DNA of 17,692 nt. Source: Clostridiales bacterium. GTDB taxonomy: Bacteria > Bacillota > Clostridia > Clostridiales > Caloramatoraceae. Positions 1-7,600 of this stretch are shown piece by piece. Below the pieces are notes generated by a model. That model saw nothing but the letters and a program-made list of their open reading frames with translations, was not told the origin of the DNA and searched no databases. Every line of letters begins with the position of its first letter. Position 1 is the stretch's first letter. Made by a program: the position numbers and the translations under genes. The stretch spans positions 1-17,692 of the forward strand of contig JAOAFH010000067.1 in assembly GCA_026416355.1 (NCBI GenBank). The letters are read 5' to 3'.

Positions 1-446
1 TGCCATGATAGAGCCTTTACGTTACCTTTGCTATCCTTACCTAAATCAAATACATATGGAACATAGTCCTTTGACCAATCGTTTACGTTATAAGGAGCTT
101 CTGATAGGTTTTCCCAATATGGCATGTCTACCCATTGCTTAACCCATGCAATTTCAGCTGTAAATACGTCTGGTGCTCCAACCCCACTGTCTAGAACAGG
201 TTGAATTTTTGAAGCATAGTTTTCTGTTGGAACTATAGTAAGTTCTGTCTTAATACCGTACTTCTTTTCAAAATACTCTAGTGGCTTCTTTAACTCGTCA
301 GTAAATGACCATACCTTTAATACTTTAGTTTTGTCTACTTCTAATTTCTTTTCTTCAGTTTTGCTAGTTTTTGGTGAACATCCAACTAGCGAAGTAGCCA
401 CAAGTGTTGTAGCTAGTAAAGTGCTCAAAAACTTTTTCATTTTCAT
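1..446 (-). CDS. Sugar ABC transporter substrate-binding lipoprotein (N-terminal part)
   Basis: The first 148 codons of an extracellular solute-binding protein (SBP family 1) that runs off the left edge. It would capture a carbohydrate outside the membrane and deliver it to an ABC importer. The N-terminus is a lipoprotein signal: MKMKK, a hydrophobic stretch and the lipobox LVGC, with the lipidated cysteine at residue 23. A Lys/Thr/Ser-rich linker follows, then VLKVWSFTDELKKPLEYFEK and a later GAPDVFTAEIAWV segment, both typical of sugar-binding proteins. The ATG is set by GGGAGG seven bases upstream; a second ATG two codons later is less well spaced. The LacI-type gene lies directly upstream on the same strand, with a perfect operator-like palindrome between them, so the two are probably coregulated. 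Permease genes would be expected further left. The sugar cannot be named from this part. Confidence 0.9.
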   Translation of the reverse strand, partial: MKMKKFLSTLLATTLVATSLVGCSPKTSKTEEKKLEVDKTKVLKVWSFTDELKKPLEYFEKKYGIKTELTIVPTENYASKIQPVLDSGVGAPDVFTAEIAWVKQWVDMPYWENLSEAPYNVNDWSKDYVPYVFDLGKDSKGNVKALSW

Positions 447-524
447 TTAAGTAACCTCCCACTTTAAAATTAAACATTTTTAATGATATATTTTAGTTTT
501 ATCATTAACTTTTTTAATATACAT

Positions 525-540
525 TCGAAACCGGTTTCGA
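525..540. promoter_or_regulatory. Perfect 16-bp palindrome, likely LacI-family operator
   Basis: TCGAAACCGGTTTCGA is a perfect inverted repeat with a central CpG, the usual shape of LacI-family operators. It lies between the end of the repressor gene and the start of the sugar-binding protein gene. A related site (CGAAACCCATTTCG) sits at the repressor's own promoter, which supports this palindrome as the target of that repressor. I could not place a convincing -35/-10 pair around it. Confidence 0.75.
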
Positions 541-559
541 CTTTAGCAATAGTTAAGAA

Positions 560-1567
560 TCAGGTTAGAGATTTACAGGAATCTCTAACAACTAATTCTA
601 CAGGGACAATTACAGATGTTCTGCTATTTTTCTTATCTATTGCATTAATTAGAATATCTGCTGCGTTTTCTCCAATCAAGTCTGCATTTTGCTTGATTGT
701 TGTGAGTTTTGGTGTTATATATTTAGATAATTCTAGGTCATCATACCCTATAACAGATATGTCTTCTGGAACATTAAGCCCCATCTCCTTTATGGCACTT
801 ATAGCCCCTATTGCCATAAAATCTCCTGCTGCAAACACAGCAGTTGGCAATTCTTCTAATTCTAAGAGTTTTTTCATGGCATAATAACCACCATCAAAGG
901 AGAAATATCCGCCATCTACAAAATATTCGTCTTTTATTTCTAAACCTAGTTCCTTTAAAGCATTTTTAAATTCATTATATCTAACATTTCCTGAAAATGT
1001 ATCTAGACTACCATATATATTAGCTATTTTTCTATGTCCTAATGAATATAGATATTCAGCAACCTTATAGCAACCTTCAATATCATCTGAGTGAACACTA
1101 CTTGATTTTCTACACTCATTGTCAATTACAACACAAGGAAAATCACTATTAATTATTGCTTGTATCTCTTCATCATTAGGTTTAGATGTTATAATTATCA
1201 CTCCATCTACTGCTCTTATCTTGCAGTGATCTAAATAGGAAATTTTGTCTCCACCTATATCCTTAGAAATAAACAGCAGGTCATAACCCCTTGCTTCAAC
1301 ACTTTTTTTAAAACTTTCTATAATTGCACTGAAGAATGGGTGTTTCATACCTACATTAAGTTTTTCATCAAATAATATACCTATAGTCCATGACTTTTTT
1401 GTAGTTAATATTCTTGCATGGGAATTAGGTATATATCCCATTTCGCTAGCTTTTTGTAATATTAGTTTTTTTGTTTTTTCGCTAACATCTGGATAATTGT
1501 TTAAAGCTTTCGAAACTGTCGTAGGGGAAAACCCCGTTTCCTTTGATATATCATAAATTGTGGTCAA
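560..1567 (-). CDS. LacI-family transcriptional repressor
   Basis: A 335-residue regulator of full family length. Residues 2-50 form the LacI helix-turn-helix (TTIYDISKETGFSPTTVSKA), followed by the hinge region (YIPNSHARIL). The rest is a periplasmic-binding-protein-like effector domain with typical segments such as AVFAAGDFMAIGAISAIKE and DISVIGYDDLELSKYITPKL. The start is TTG, not ATG: AGAGGTG lies seven bases before it and the HTH begins at once. The gene has its own sigma-A promoter with an operator just downstream of the -10, so it is probably autoregulated. It sits 113 bp upstream of a sugar-binding protein gene on the same strand with no terminator between. The expected role is sugar-responsive repression of that transporter. 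The effector is unknown. Confidence 0.93.
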   Translation of the reverse strand: MTTIYDISKETGFSPTTVSKALNNYPDVSEKTKKLILQKASEMGYIPNSHARILTTKKSWTIGILFDEKLNVGMKHPFFSAIIESFKKSVEARGYDLLFISKDIGGDKISYLDHCKIRAVDGVIIITSKPNDEEIQAIINSDFPCVVIDNECRKSSSVHSDDIEGCYKVAEYLYSLGHRKIANIYGSLDTFSGNVRYNEFKNALKELGLEIKDEYFVDGGYFSFDGGYYAMKKLLELEELPTAVFAAGDFMAIGAISAIKEMGLNVPEDISVIGYDDLELSKYITPKLTTIKQNADLIGENAADILINAIDKKNSRTSVIVPVELVVRDSCKSLT

Positions 1568-1593
1568 ATTTATGCACCTCTTATGCTAATTTT

Positions 1594-1607
1594 CGAAACC
1601 CATTTCG
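1594..1607. promoter_or_regulatory. Operator-like imperfect palindrome at the repressor promoter
   Basis: CGAAACCCATTTCG has five of seven symmetric pairs and shares the CGAAACC half with the perfect palindrome at 525-540. It lies just downstream of the -10 box at 1620-1625 (minus strand), covering roughly +5 to +18, where a bound repressor would block transcription. It supports autorepression of the LacI-type gene. Confidence 0.65.
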
Positions 1608-1619
1608 TATCTTAACTTA

Positions 1620-1649
1620 ATTATAACAAAGAATTTACTTTAAAGTCAA
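1620..1649 (-). promoter_or_regulatory. Sigma-A promoter of the LacI-family gene
   Basis: On the minus strand, TTGACT (1649-1644) and TATAAT (1625-1620) are separated by 18 bp. The start codon lies about 45 bases after the expected transcription start. Confidence 0.75.
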
Positions 1650-1730
1650 CAGATTTTTTTAAAAATTTCAGTAAATTTAAAAACATCATTTTTTTAATTC
1701 AAGTATTTATTTTCTTGAATAGTTCTATCC

Positions 1731-1880
1731 CTAATTCCACCCTTTTGTGTCTCTTACCTTCACATATACTATAAACCAAACAACTAAAACTGCTCCCTTT
1801 AATATGCTAGATATACTTATGCTCCACCAAACTCCGTTTAAGCCTAAGGTAGTTGAGGATAATATATATGCAAGTGGAAT
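1731..1880 (-). pseudogene. C-terminal remnant of a MATE-family efflux pump
   Basis: An open frame of 49 codons ending in TAG. It starts straight after an in-frame TGA inside the folD terminator, and has no start codon or SD. The translation begins IPLAYILSSTTLGLNGVWWS and ends ILKGAVLVVWFIVYVKVRDT before the stop. A Pro-Leu-Ala-Tyr start, a Gly-Leu-Asn-Gly-Val-Trp-Trp loop and a last membrane helix with a basic tail match the C-terminus of MATE/NorM-type multidrug exporters, which are normally about 450 residues. Everything upstream is missing and replaced by fhs-folD, so this looks like the scar of a deletion or insertion. The family call is from memory of MATE C-termini, not from a search. 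Confidence 0.7.
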
Positions 1881-1882
1881 TC

Positions 1883-1913
1883 AAAAAGTGATATGGCAGC
1901 CATATCACTTTTT
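1883..1913 (-). terminator. Hairpin terminator of fhs-folD
   Basis: A perfect 14-bp inverted repeat (1883-1896 with 1900-1913) and a 3-base loop. On the minus strand the second arm ends in TTTTT. The folD stop codon (1907-1905) lies inside the first arm. Confidence 0.8.
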
Positions 1914-2741
1914 ACAAGCCTTAATTAAATTTTTAAATAAAATAGTATTTGTTACTGCTCCAACTCCACCTGGAACAGGAGTTACTGCCGAAACAATTTC
2001 TTTTATATCATCAAAATCTACATCACCACAAAGATTACCCACATTATCCACATTAATACCAACATCAATAACTATTGTTCCTTCTCTTATATATTCTTTA
2101 TTTAAATATTTTGCTCTACCTATGGCAACTATAACTATGTCTGCTCTTTTAGTTATTTCTTTTAAGTCTTGTGTTTTTGAGTGGCATATTGTTACTGTGG
2201 CATCTTCATTTAAAAGTAGCATTGAAAGTGGTTTTCCTACAACCATTGACCTTCCAATTACAACTACATTTTTACCCTTAAGTTCAATGTTATAATGTTT
2301 TAGTATTTCTATTACAGCCGATGGAGTACATGGCGAAAATCCTGTTTTATCTCCCTCCATTAGTTTTGCAACATTGTGAGGGCTCATGCAATCCACATCT
2401 TTTTTGGGATTTATGTAATTTTTAATAATATTTTCGTCTATTTGCTTAGGCAAAGGTCTAAATATTAATATTCCATGTACTGAACTATCCTTATTAACTT
2501 TGTCTAGACAATTTATAAATTCATCCTGTGATATGTCATTAGGAAGCTCTAAAACCTCAGCTTTAATACCTAGCTTTTCAGCTCTTTTGAGTGCTCCTCT
2601 TTCGTAGGATAGGTCACTTTCATTTTTCCCAACCCTTATTATTACAAGTTTAGGATATACTCCATTTTGATTGAGTTCTTTTACTTCTTCTATTATTTCA
2701 TCTGATAGTTTATCTGCTACAACCTTACCATATAATATCAA
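1905..2741 (-). CDS. folD: FolD-type methylenetetrahydrofolate dehydrogenase/cyclohydrolase, divergent active site
   Basis: A 278-residue protein of the FolD family, which interconverts methylene-, methenyl- and formyl-tetrahydrofolate in the cytosol. Conserved landmarks are present: DVDCMSPHNVAKL with the folate-site Asp, GFSPCTPSAVIEILKHYNIE, the nucleotide-binding VVVIGRSMVVGKP, VDVGIN and the C-terminal TPVPGGVGAVT. The start is TTG with AGGAGGG five bases upstream; that SD overlaps the fhs stop, so the two genes are translationally close (10 bp apart). An oddity is that canonical FolD has Tyr-x3-Lys in its active site, while this protein has Tyr46 followed at +4 by Ala50 (SYERGALKR). The canonical Gln of ILVQLPLP is Phe here (GILIFRPLP). 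These residues are tied mainly to cyclohydrolase chemistry, so the protein may be mainly a dehydrogenase and need a separate cyclohydrolase. The family is certain; the activity balance is inferred. Confidence 0.93.
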   Translation of the reverse strand: MILYGKVVADKLSDEIIEEVKELNQNGVYPKLVIIRVGKNESDLSYERGALKRAEKLGIKAEVLELPNDISQDEFINCLDKVNKDSSVHGILIFRPLPKQIDENIIKNYINPKKDVDCMSPHNVAKLMEGDKTGFSPCTPSAVIEILKHYNIELKGKNVVVIGRSMVVGKPLSMLLLNEDATVTICHSKTQDLKEITKRADIVIVAIGRAKYLNKEYIREGTIVIDVGINVDNVGNLCGDVDFDDIKEIVSAVTPVPGGVGAVTNTILFKNLIKACKK

Positions 2742-2751
2742 ACTATCCCTC

Positions 2752-4425
2752 CTAGAATAAACCTGTTATTCTTCCATTTTCATCAACATCTATTTTTACT
2801 GCAGCAGGAACCTTTGGAAGTCCTGGCATCTTCATTATGCTACCTGTAATTGCAACTACAAATCCTGCACCAGCTGATACATAAACTTCTCTAACTGTTA
2901 TCTTAAATCCTTCTGGTCTTCCAAGTTTAGTTGCATCATCACTTAAAGAATATTGAGTCTTTGCCATACAAACAGGTAGTTTATCAAATCCTAGCTTTTC
3001 TAGCTCAGCAATTTGTTTTTCTGCATCTTGAGTAAATGCAGCATCTTCTGCTCCATATATCTTCTTTGCAATTGTTTTAATCTTTTCCTTTATAGGCATT
3101 TCTACATCATAACAGAAGTTCATCTTATTATTCTTTTCCTCTATCAGTCTTAAAACTTCTTCTGCTACTTCTACTCCACCTTCTCCACCTTTTGCCCAAA
3201 CTTCTGATACTTTAACATTTACTCCTAATTCTTTGCATTTTTCTTTTACAAGCTCAATTTCTTCTTCTGTATCAGTTGGAAACCTATTTAGGGCAACAAC
3301 TGCTGGAAGATTAAATACCTTAGTTATATTCTCAACATGTTTTAGTAGGTTTGGTAATCCTGCCTCTAGTGCCTCTAAATTTTTTTCTCCTAATCTGTCC
3401 TTTGGTACACCACCATTATATTTAAGTGCTCTAACTGTTGCAACAATAACAACAGCATCTGGTTCTAGTCCTGCCATTCTACATTTTATATCTATAAACT
3501 TTTCTGCACCTAAATCAGCACCAAAGCCAGCTTCTGTTACAACGTAATCTGCCAAATGAAGAGCCATCTTTGTTGCCATTATTGAGTTACATCCATGGGC
3601 AATGTTGGCAAATGGTCCTCCATGTACAAATGCAGGAGTTTTACCTAGTGTTTGAACTAGATTAGGTTTTAGTGCATCTTTAAGAAGGGCTGCCATTGCA
3701 CCGTGGGCTTTCAAATCTCCTGCTGTAACTGGCTTTCCATCTCTAGTATATCCTACAACAATATTAGCTAATCTTTGCTTAAGGTCTGTAATATCCTTTG
3801 ATAAACAGAATATAGCCATAACTTCTGATGCAACAGTTATATCAAAACCATCTTCCCTTGGAACTCCATTTACTTTTCCACCAAGTCCGTCAACAACAAA
3901 TCTTAGTTGTCTGTCATTCATATCAACACATCTTCTCCAAGTTATTCTTCTTGGATCAATGTTTAGCTCATTTCCTTGATAAATATGGTTGTCTATCATT
4001 GCTGCTAAAAGATTATTTGCTGCGCCTATTGCATGGAAGTCTCCTGTGAAATGTAAGTTTATGTCCTCCATAGGAACAACTTGTGAATATCCACCACCTG
4101 CTGCTCCTCCCTTTATACCAAATACAGGTCCTAGAGATGGTTCTCGAAGTGCAACTGCTGTTTTCTTTCCTAGATAAGTTAATGCATCTGCAACACCTAT
4201 TGATGTAGTTGTTTTTCCTTCACCTGCTGGTGTTGGATTTATTGCAGTTACCAATATAAGTTTTCCATTTTTGCTAGGTTTATTTTTTAATATATTGTAG
4301 TCAACCTTAGCCTTATACTTTCCGTAAAGCTCAATATCATCCTCTGTAATATCAAGCTTCTTTGCTATCTCCCTGATGTCTGAAAGCTTTGCCTCCTGTG
4401 CAATTTCAATGTCTGATTTAAACAT
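2752..4425 (-). CDS. fhs: Formate-tetrahydrofolate ligase
   Basis: A 557-residue enzyme, the normal length for monofunctional bacterial formyltetrahydrofolate synthetase. It makes 10-formyl-THF from formate, THF and ATP. The ATP-binding loop PTPAGEGKTTT is at residues 64-74. Further family blocks include REPSLGPVFGIKGGAAGGGY, FTGDFHAIGAANNLLAAMID, FVHGGPFANIAHGCNS and the C-terminal GAGFVVAITGSIMKMPGLP. The ATG follows AAAGGAGGG. It is the first gene of an fhs-folD pair that supplies one-carbon units for purines and methionine. In acetogens the same pair also serves the methyl branch of CO2 fixation; nothing here shows that pathway. Confidence 0.98.
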   Translation of the reverse strand: MFKSDIEIAQEAKLSDIREIAKKLDITEDDIELYGKYKAKVDYNILKNKPSKNGKLILVTAINPTPAGEGKTTTSIGVADALTYLGKKTAVALREPSLGPVFGIKGGAAGGGYSQVVPMEDINLHFTGDFHAIGAANNLLAAMIDNHIYQGNELNIDPRRITWRRCVDMNDRQLRFVVDGLGGKVNGVPREDGFDITVASEVMAIFCLSKDITDLKQRLANIVVGYTRDGKPVTAGDLKAHGAMAALLKDALKPNLVQTLGKTPAFVHGGPFANIAHGCNSIMATKMALHLADYVVTEAGFGADLGAEKFIDIKCRMAGLEPDAVVIVATVRALKYNGGVPKDRLGEKNLEALEAGLPNLLKHVENITKVFNLPAVVALNRFPTDTEEEIELVKEKCKELGVNVKVSEVWAKGGEGGVEVAEEVLRLIEEKNNKMNFCYDVEMPIKEKIKTIAKKIYGAEDAAFTQDAEKQIAELEKLGFDKLPVCMAKTQYSLSDDATKLGRPEGFKITVREVYVSAGAGFVVAITGSIMKMPGLPKVPAAVKIDVDENGRITGLF

Positions 4426-4561
4426 AAAAGCCCTCCTTTATTATATATAGTTCACAAATAAAGATACAGCCTACTCTCTATAAAATATATTCTACACTAT
4501 TTATTTATATCCTTCTATATTAATTTCGTTATTTTATAAACATTATTTTGTCACTTAACCT

Positions 4562-4590
4562 ATTAAATAATTCACTTATATAACTCTCAA
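4562..4590 (-). promoter_or_regulatory. Likely promoter of fhs-folD
   Basis: TTGAGA (4590-4585) and TTTAAT (4567-4562) are separated by 17 bp on the minus strand. They leave a leader of about 130 bases before fhs, in which I see no THF-riboswitch core. Confidence 0.55.
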
Positions 4591-4602
4591 TATTACTTTA
4601 TG

Positions 4603-4629
4603 AATAAAAAGGGCTAGCACTGCTAGCCC
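4603..4629 (-). terminator. Terminator of the secreted protease gene
   Basis: The stem GGGCTAGC/GCTAGCCC (4611-4618 with 4622-4629) has a 3-base loop. On the minus strand it is followed by TTTTTATT. It begins six bases after the protease stop codon. Confidence 0.9.
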
Positions 4630-4634
4630 AAAAT

Positions 4635-7600
4635 TTACTTAGCATATTTTGCTGAAATATATCCAACTTTACCATTGTATTGTATCTTATACCATCCATT
4701 CTTTGATTCAAGTAGCTTAACCTTAGTATTCTTCTTTAATGTAAATACCTTCTTATACTTTGTTCCAGCACCTGCTCTTGCATTTAGTGTTGAAGTTGTA
4801 ATTGTTACAATCTTTTCTTTAACATCATTGTTGTAAACAACCTTTTCAGTAGGCTTTGCATATTTTGCTGATACATAAGCGATATCGCCTTTATATATAA
4901 CTTTATACCAGCCATTTACAACATCAACATATTCTAATTCTGTAGATGCATCAACTGTTCCTACTTTTTCACTTGAAGCATTTGCTTCCTTTCTAACATT
5001 TAACTTATTAGCAATTATATTTATTATCCTCTTAACTACCTCTATTGGTTTTACAACTGTTAAAGTTATTTCATTTGAGTTTACTCCATCAAGGGTAGCA
5101 TATACTTCAACATTTCCATGTTGTAGACCTTTTACTTGATTTCCTGAAACATTTAGTGTCTTTTCATTTGAAACAACAAATTTAACTATTGATGTTACAT
5201 CACTAGTACTTCCATCTGAATAAGTTGCTTCTGCAGTTAATTTTGCAGTATTGCCAACTAGGAAACCATAATCACTTGATTTTAACTTTATACTCTTCAC
5301 AGAAGGAACTTTAACAACAATCTTATCTGTTGCTGTAACTCCTTCAAATGTTACCTTAACAACCACATCACCTGAGAAGTTCTTTGGAGCTGTATAAGTT
5401 CCCTTTTCTATTGAACCAACTTCACATTCCCAAGTAGCTGTTTTTGTAACATCAACTTCACTTCCATCTGAGTACTTAGCTATAGCTTTAAATTGAGCTG
5501 TTTCTCTTCTTTCAACAGCATTTTTATCTTTTGAAATGTTAATTGCAACTACATGTGGTTTTACAAGGTTCACATCAACTAATTGAGTTGATACGTTACC
5601 TGCTTCATCCTTAGCAGTTACTTCAACTGAGTATTTACCGTAATCTTGGTAAGTTAATGTTTTTTCAAATTCTCCATTTTCATTTAATGTAACATCTTCT
5701 CCATTTACCTTAACCCATTCTAACTTATCATTATCAGTTACTTTACCCTTTATAACAAAACTCTTTGCTTCAAATGAAGCGTTATTTTCAGGTGAAGTAA
5801 TCGATATTACAGGTGCATTGCTGTCCTTTATTACTTGTATAGTCTTTACTGTTTCAAATCCAAATAAATCAACCGCTCTAAATGTTACTTTATTTACTCC
5901 CTCTTTTAAGTTTACATCATAAGTATATTGTTTTGATACTCCCTCTCCCACTTCACTTTCTTCATATCCTATTTGATTTCCATTTACATACAATCTAAAT
6001 CCAAATACATTATCAGATACTTTTAGTTTTAAGCTGTATTTATCAACACCACTAGCTACCTTTATCTTATCATCTTTTGCACCTTCAAATTCTATAGTAG
6101 GAGCAGTAGTATCCACAAATACCTTATATGCATAGCTGTTCTTATTTCCTGCAAAATCTTCTACTTCAACAAATATTCTATTTACTCCATCCTTTTCAAA
6201 GAAAACAGTAGTGTAGTAACTAAAAAATTGTTTAACTTCACCTGTTTCCCAATCTTCATAATATCCTTCCCACACAGGAACCTCTTGTCCATTTATTTTT
6301 AAACTCTTTACTCTTTCACTTACTTCTCCCATTATTTCTGCTTCTCTAGTTGAAAATGTCGCTCCACTATATCCTGGGAATAAAACAGGAGTTACTGTAT
6401 CTACTATAACTTTAACTTCACCTTCAGTAACAAGCTTGTCATTTGAATATGCTCTTACTACTAATTTATGTTCACCTTCTTTAAGTTCTTTTAATACAAC
6501 CTTATTGTTTACTACTTCAATTTCTTCTCCATCAAATAAAACCTTTACATCATCTACAAAGTATTTTATTTCATCATCAAATGTGTATTCTATGGTTGCA
6601 TCATTATGATTTATATAGTATTCTTTATCTACATTAAACTTAATAAGAGAGTTATTAACTTCTATTGTCTTTACTTGAATATTTCCTGCATAGTCAAGTG
6701 CAACAATTTCAATTGTATTTATTCCATTATCTAAATCAAATGTTTTCTTTAATTCATCTTTAGGTCTAAATACTGTCATATTTTCATAATCACCATTTAT
6801 TGCAACTAAATATTCCATTACTCCTAGATTATCTTTTCCTTCAAATTCCAGTGTATATTTGTTAAGTTCCTGTGGTTTATCCCCTGATAAAACATTTATT
6901 TCTGGAACTGTTAGGTCTACCTTAACAGGCATAGTAAGTTCTGTCCATTCTGCACCTTCAAAATCAACCTTACCCTTCAATCTAATATAATATTGTCCTT
7001 CAGGTGCAACATAGTATTCATCTTTTTCAGCATCATATAGCTTTCCATCCCATGCCCAATCAAAATTAAATTTAACTGGGAATTCTTCACTTCCTCTGTT
7101 CTTTCTAACATTTTTATCATATGAAACTTCTCTTAACAAGTTCTTGTTGGAATCTAATACCTCTACCTTAAACTCCTTTGCATTTCTCAAGAATGAAACT
7201 AGAGGCATAACTGAGTCAAACAACCAATCATCATTTGGAGAAATTGCAATATGATCAGCATTAATAATTGGCATTTCAGTTTCTTCATCAAAACCTTCAT
7301 ATCCTAAGTAGAATCCCATTGGATCAACTAACGTTGTTTGTCCATAATATGTTGTTTCTTCATCCCACATAGGTGAATCAAATATTCTAACCTTGTCCCA
7401 TTCGCCATAGAATCCCATATATGGAACCACAAGTTCTGGGTTTTTGCTATCCTTTTCTACTAGACTTATAAATCCTTCTGCAAAAATGTTCTTTTGAGCA
7501 TCAGTTGGAATAGTTAAAGTTGCAGCAACTTCTTTAGTTTCATTTGGGGCAAGTGTAACCTCTGATTCACTAAACTCAACCTTTGCACCATTTAACACCT

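Noticed and set aside
1747..2295. Plus-strand open frame of 182 codons.
   Set aside because: It is antisense to folD and the MATE remnant and lacks an SD and family signature.
4426..4560. Possible tetrahydrofolate riboswitch before fhs (GAGAGTAGGC on the minus strand).
   Set aside because: Only the short GAGAGTAG start resembles the THF aptamer; the other conserved core and pairing elements are not visible.
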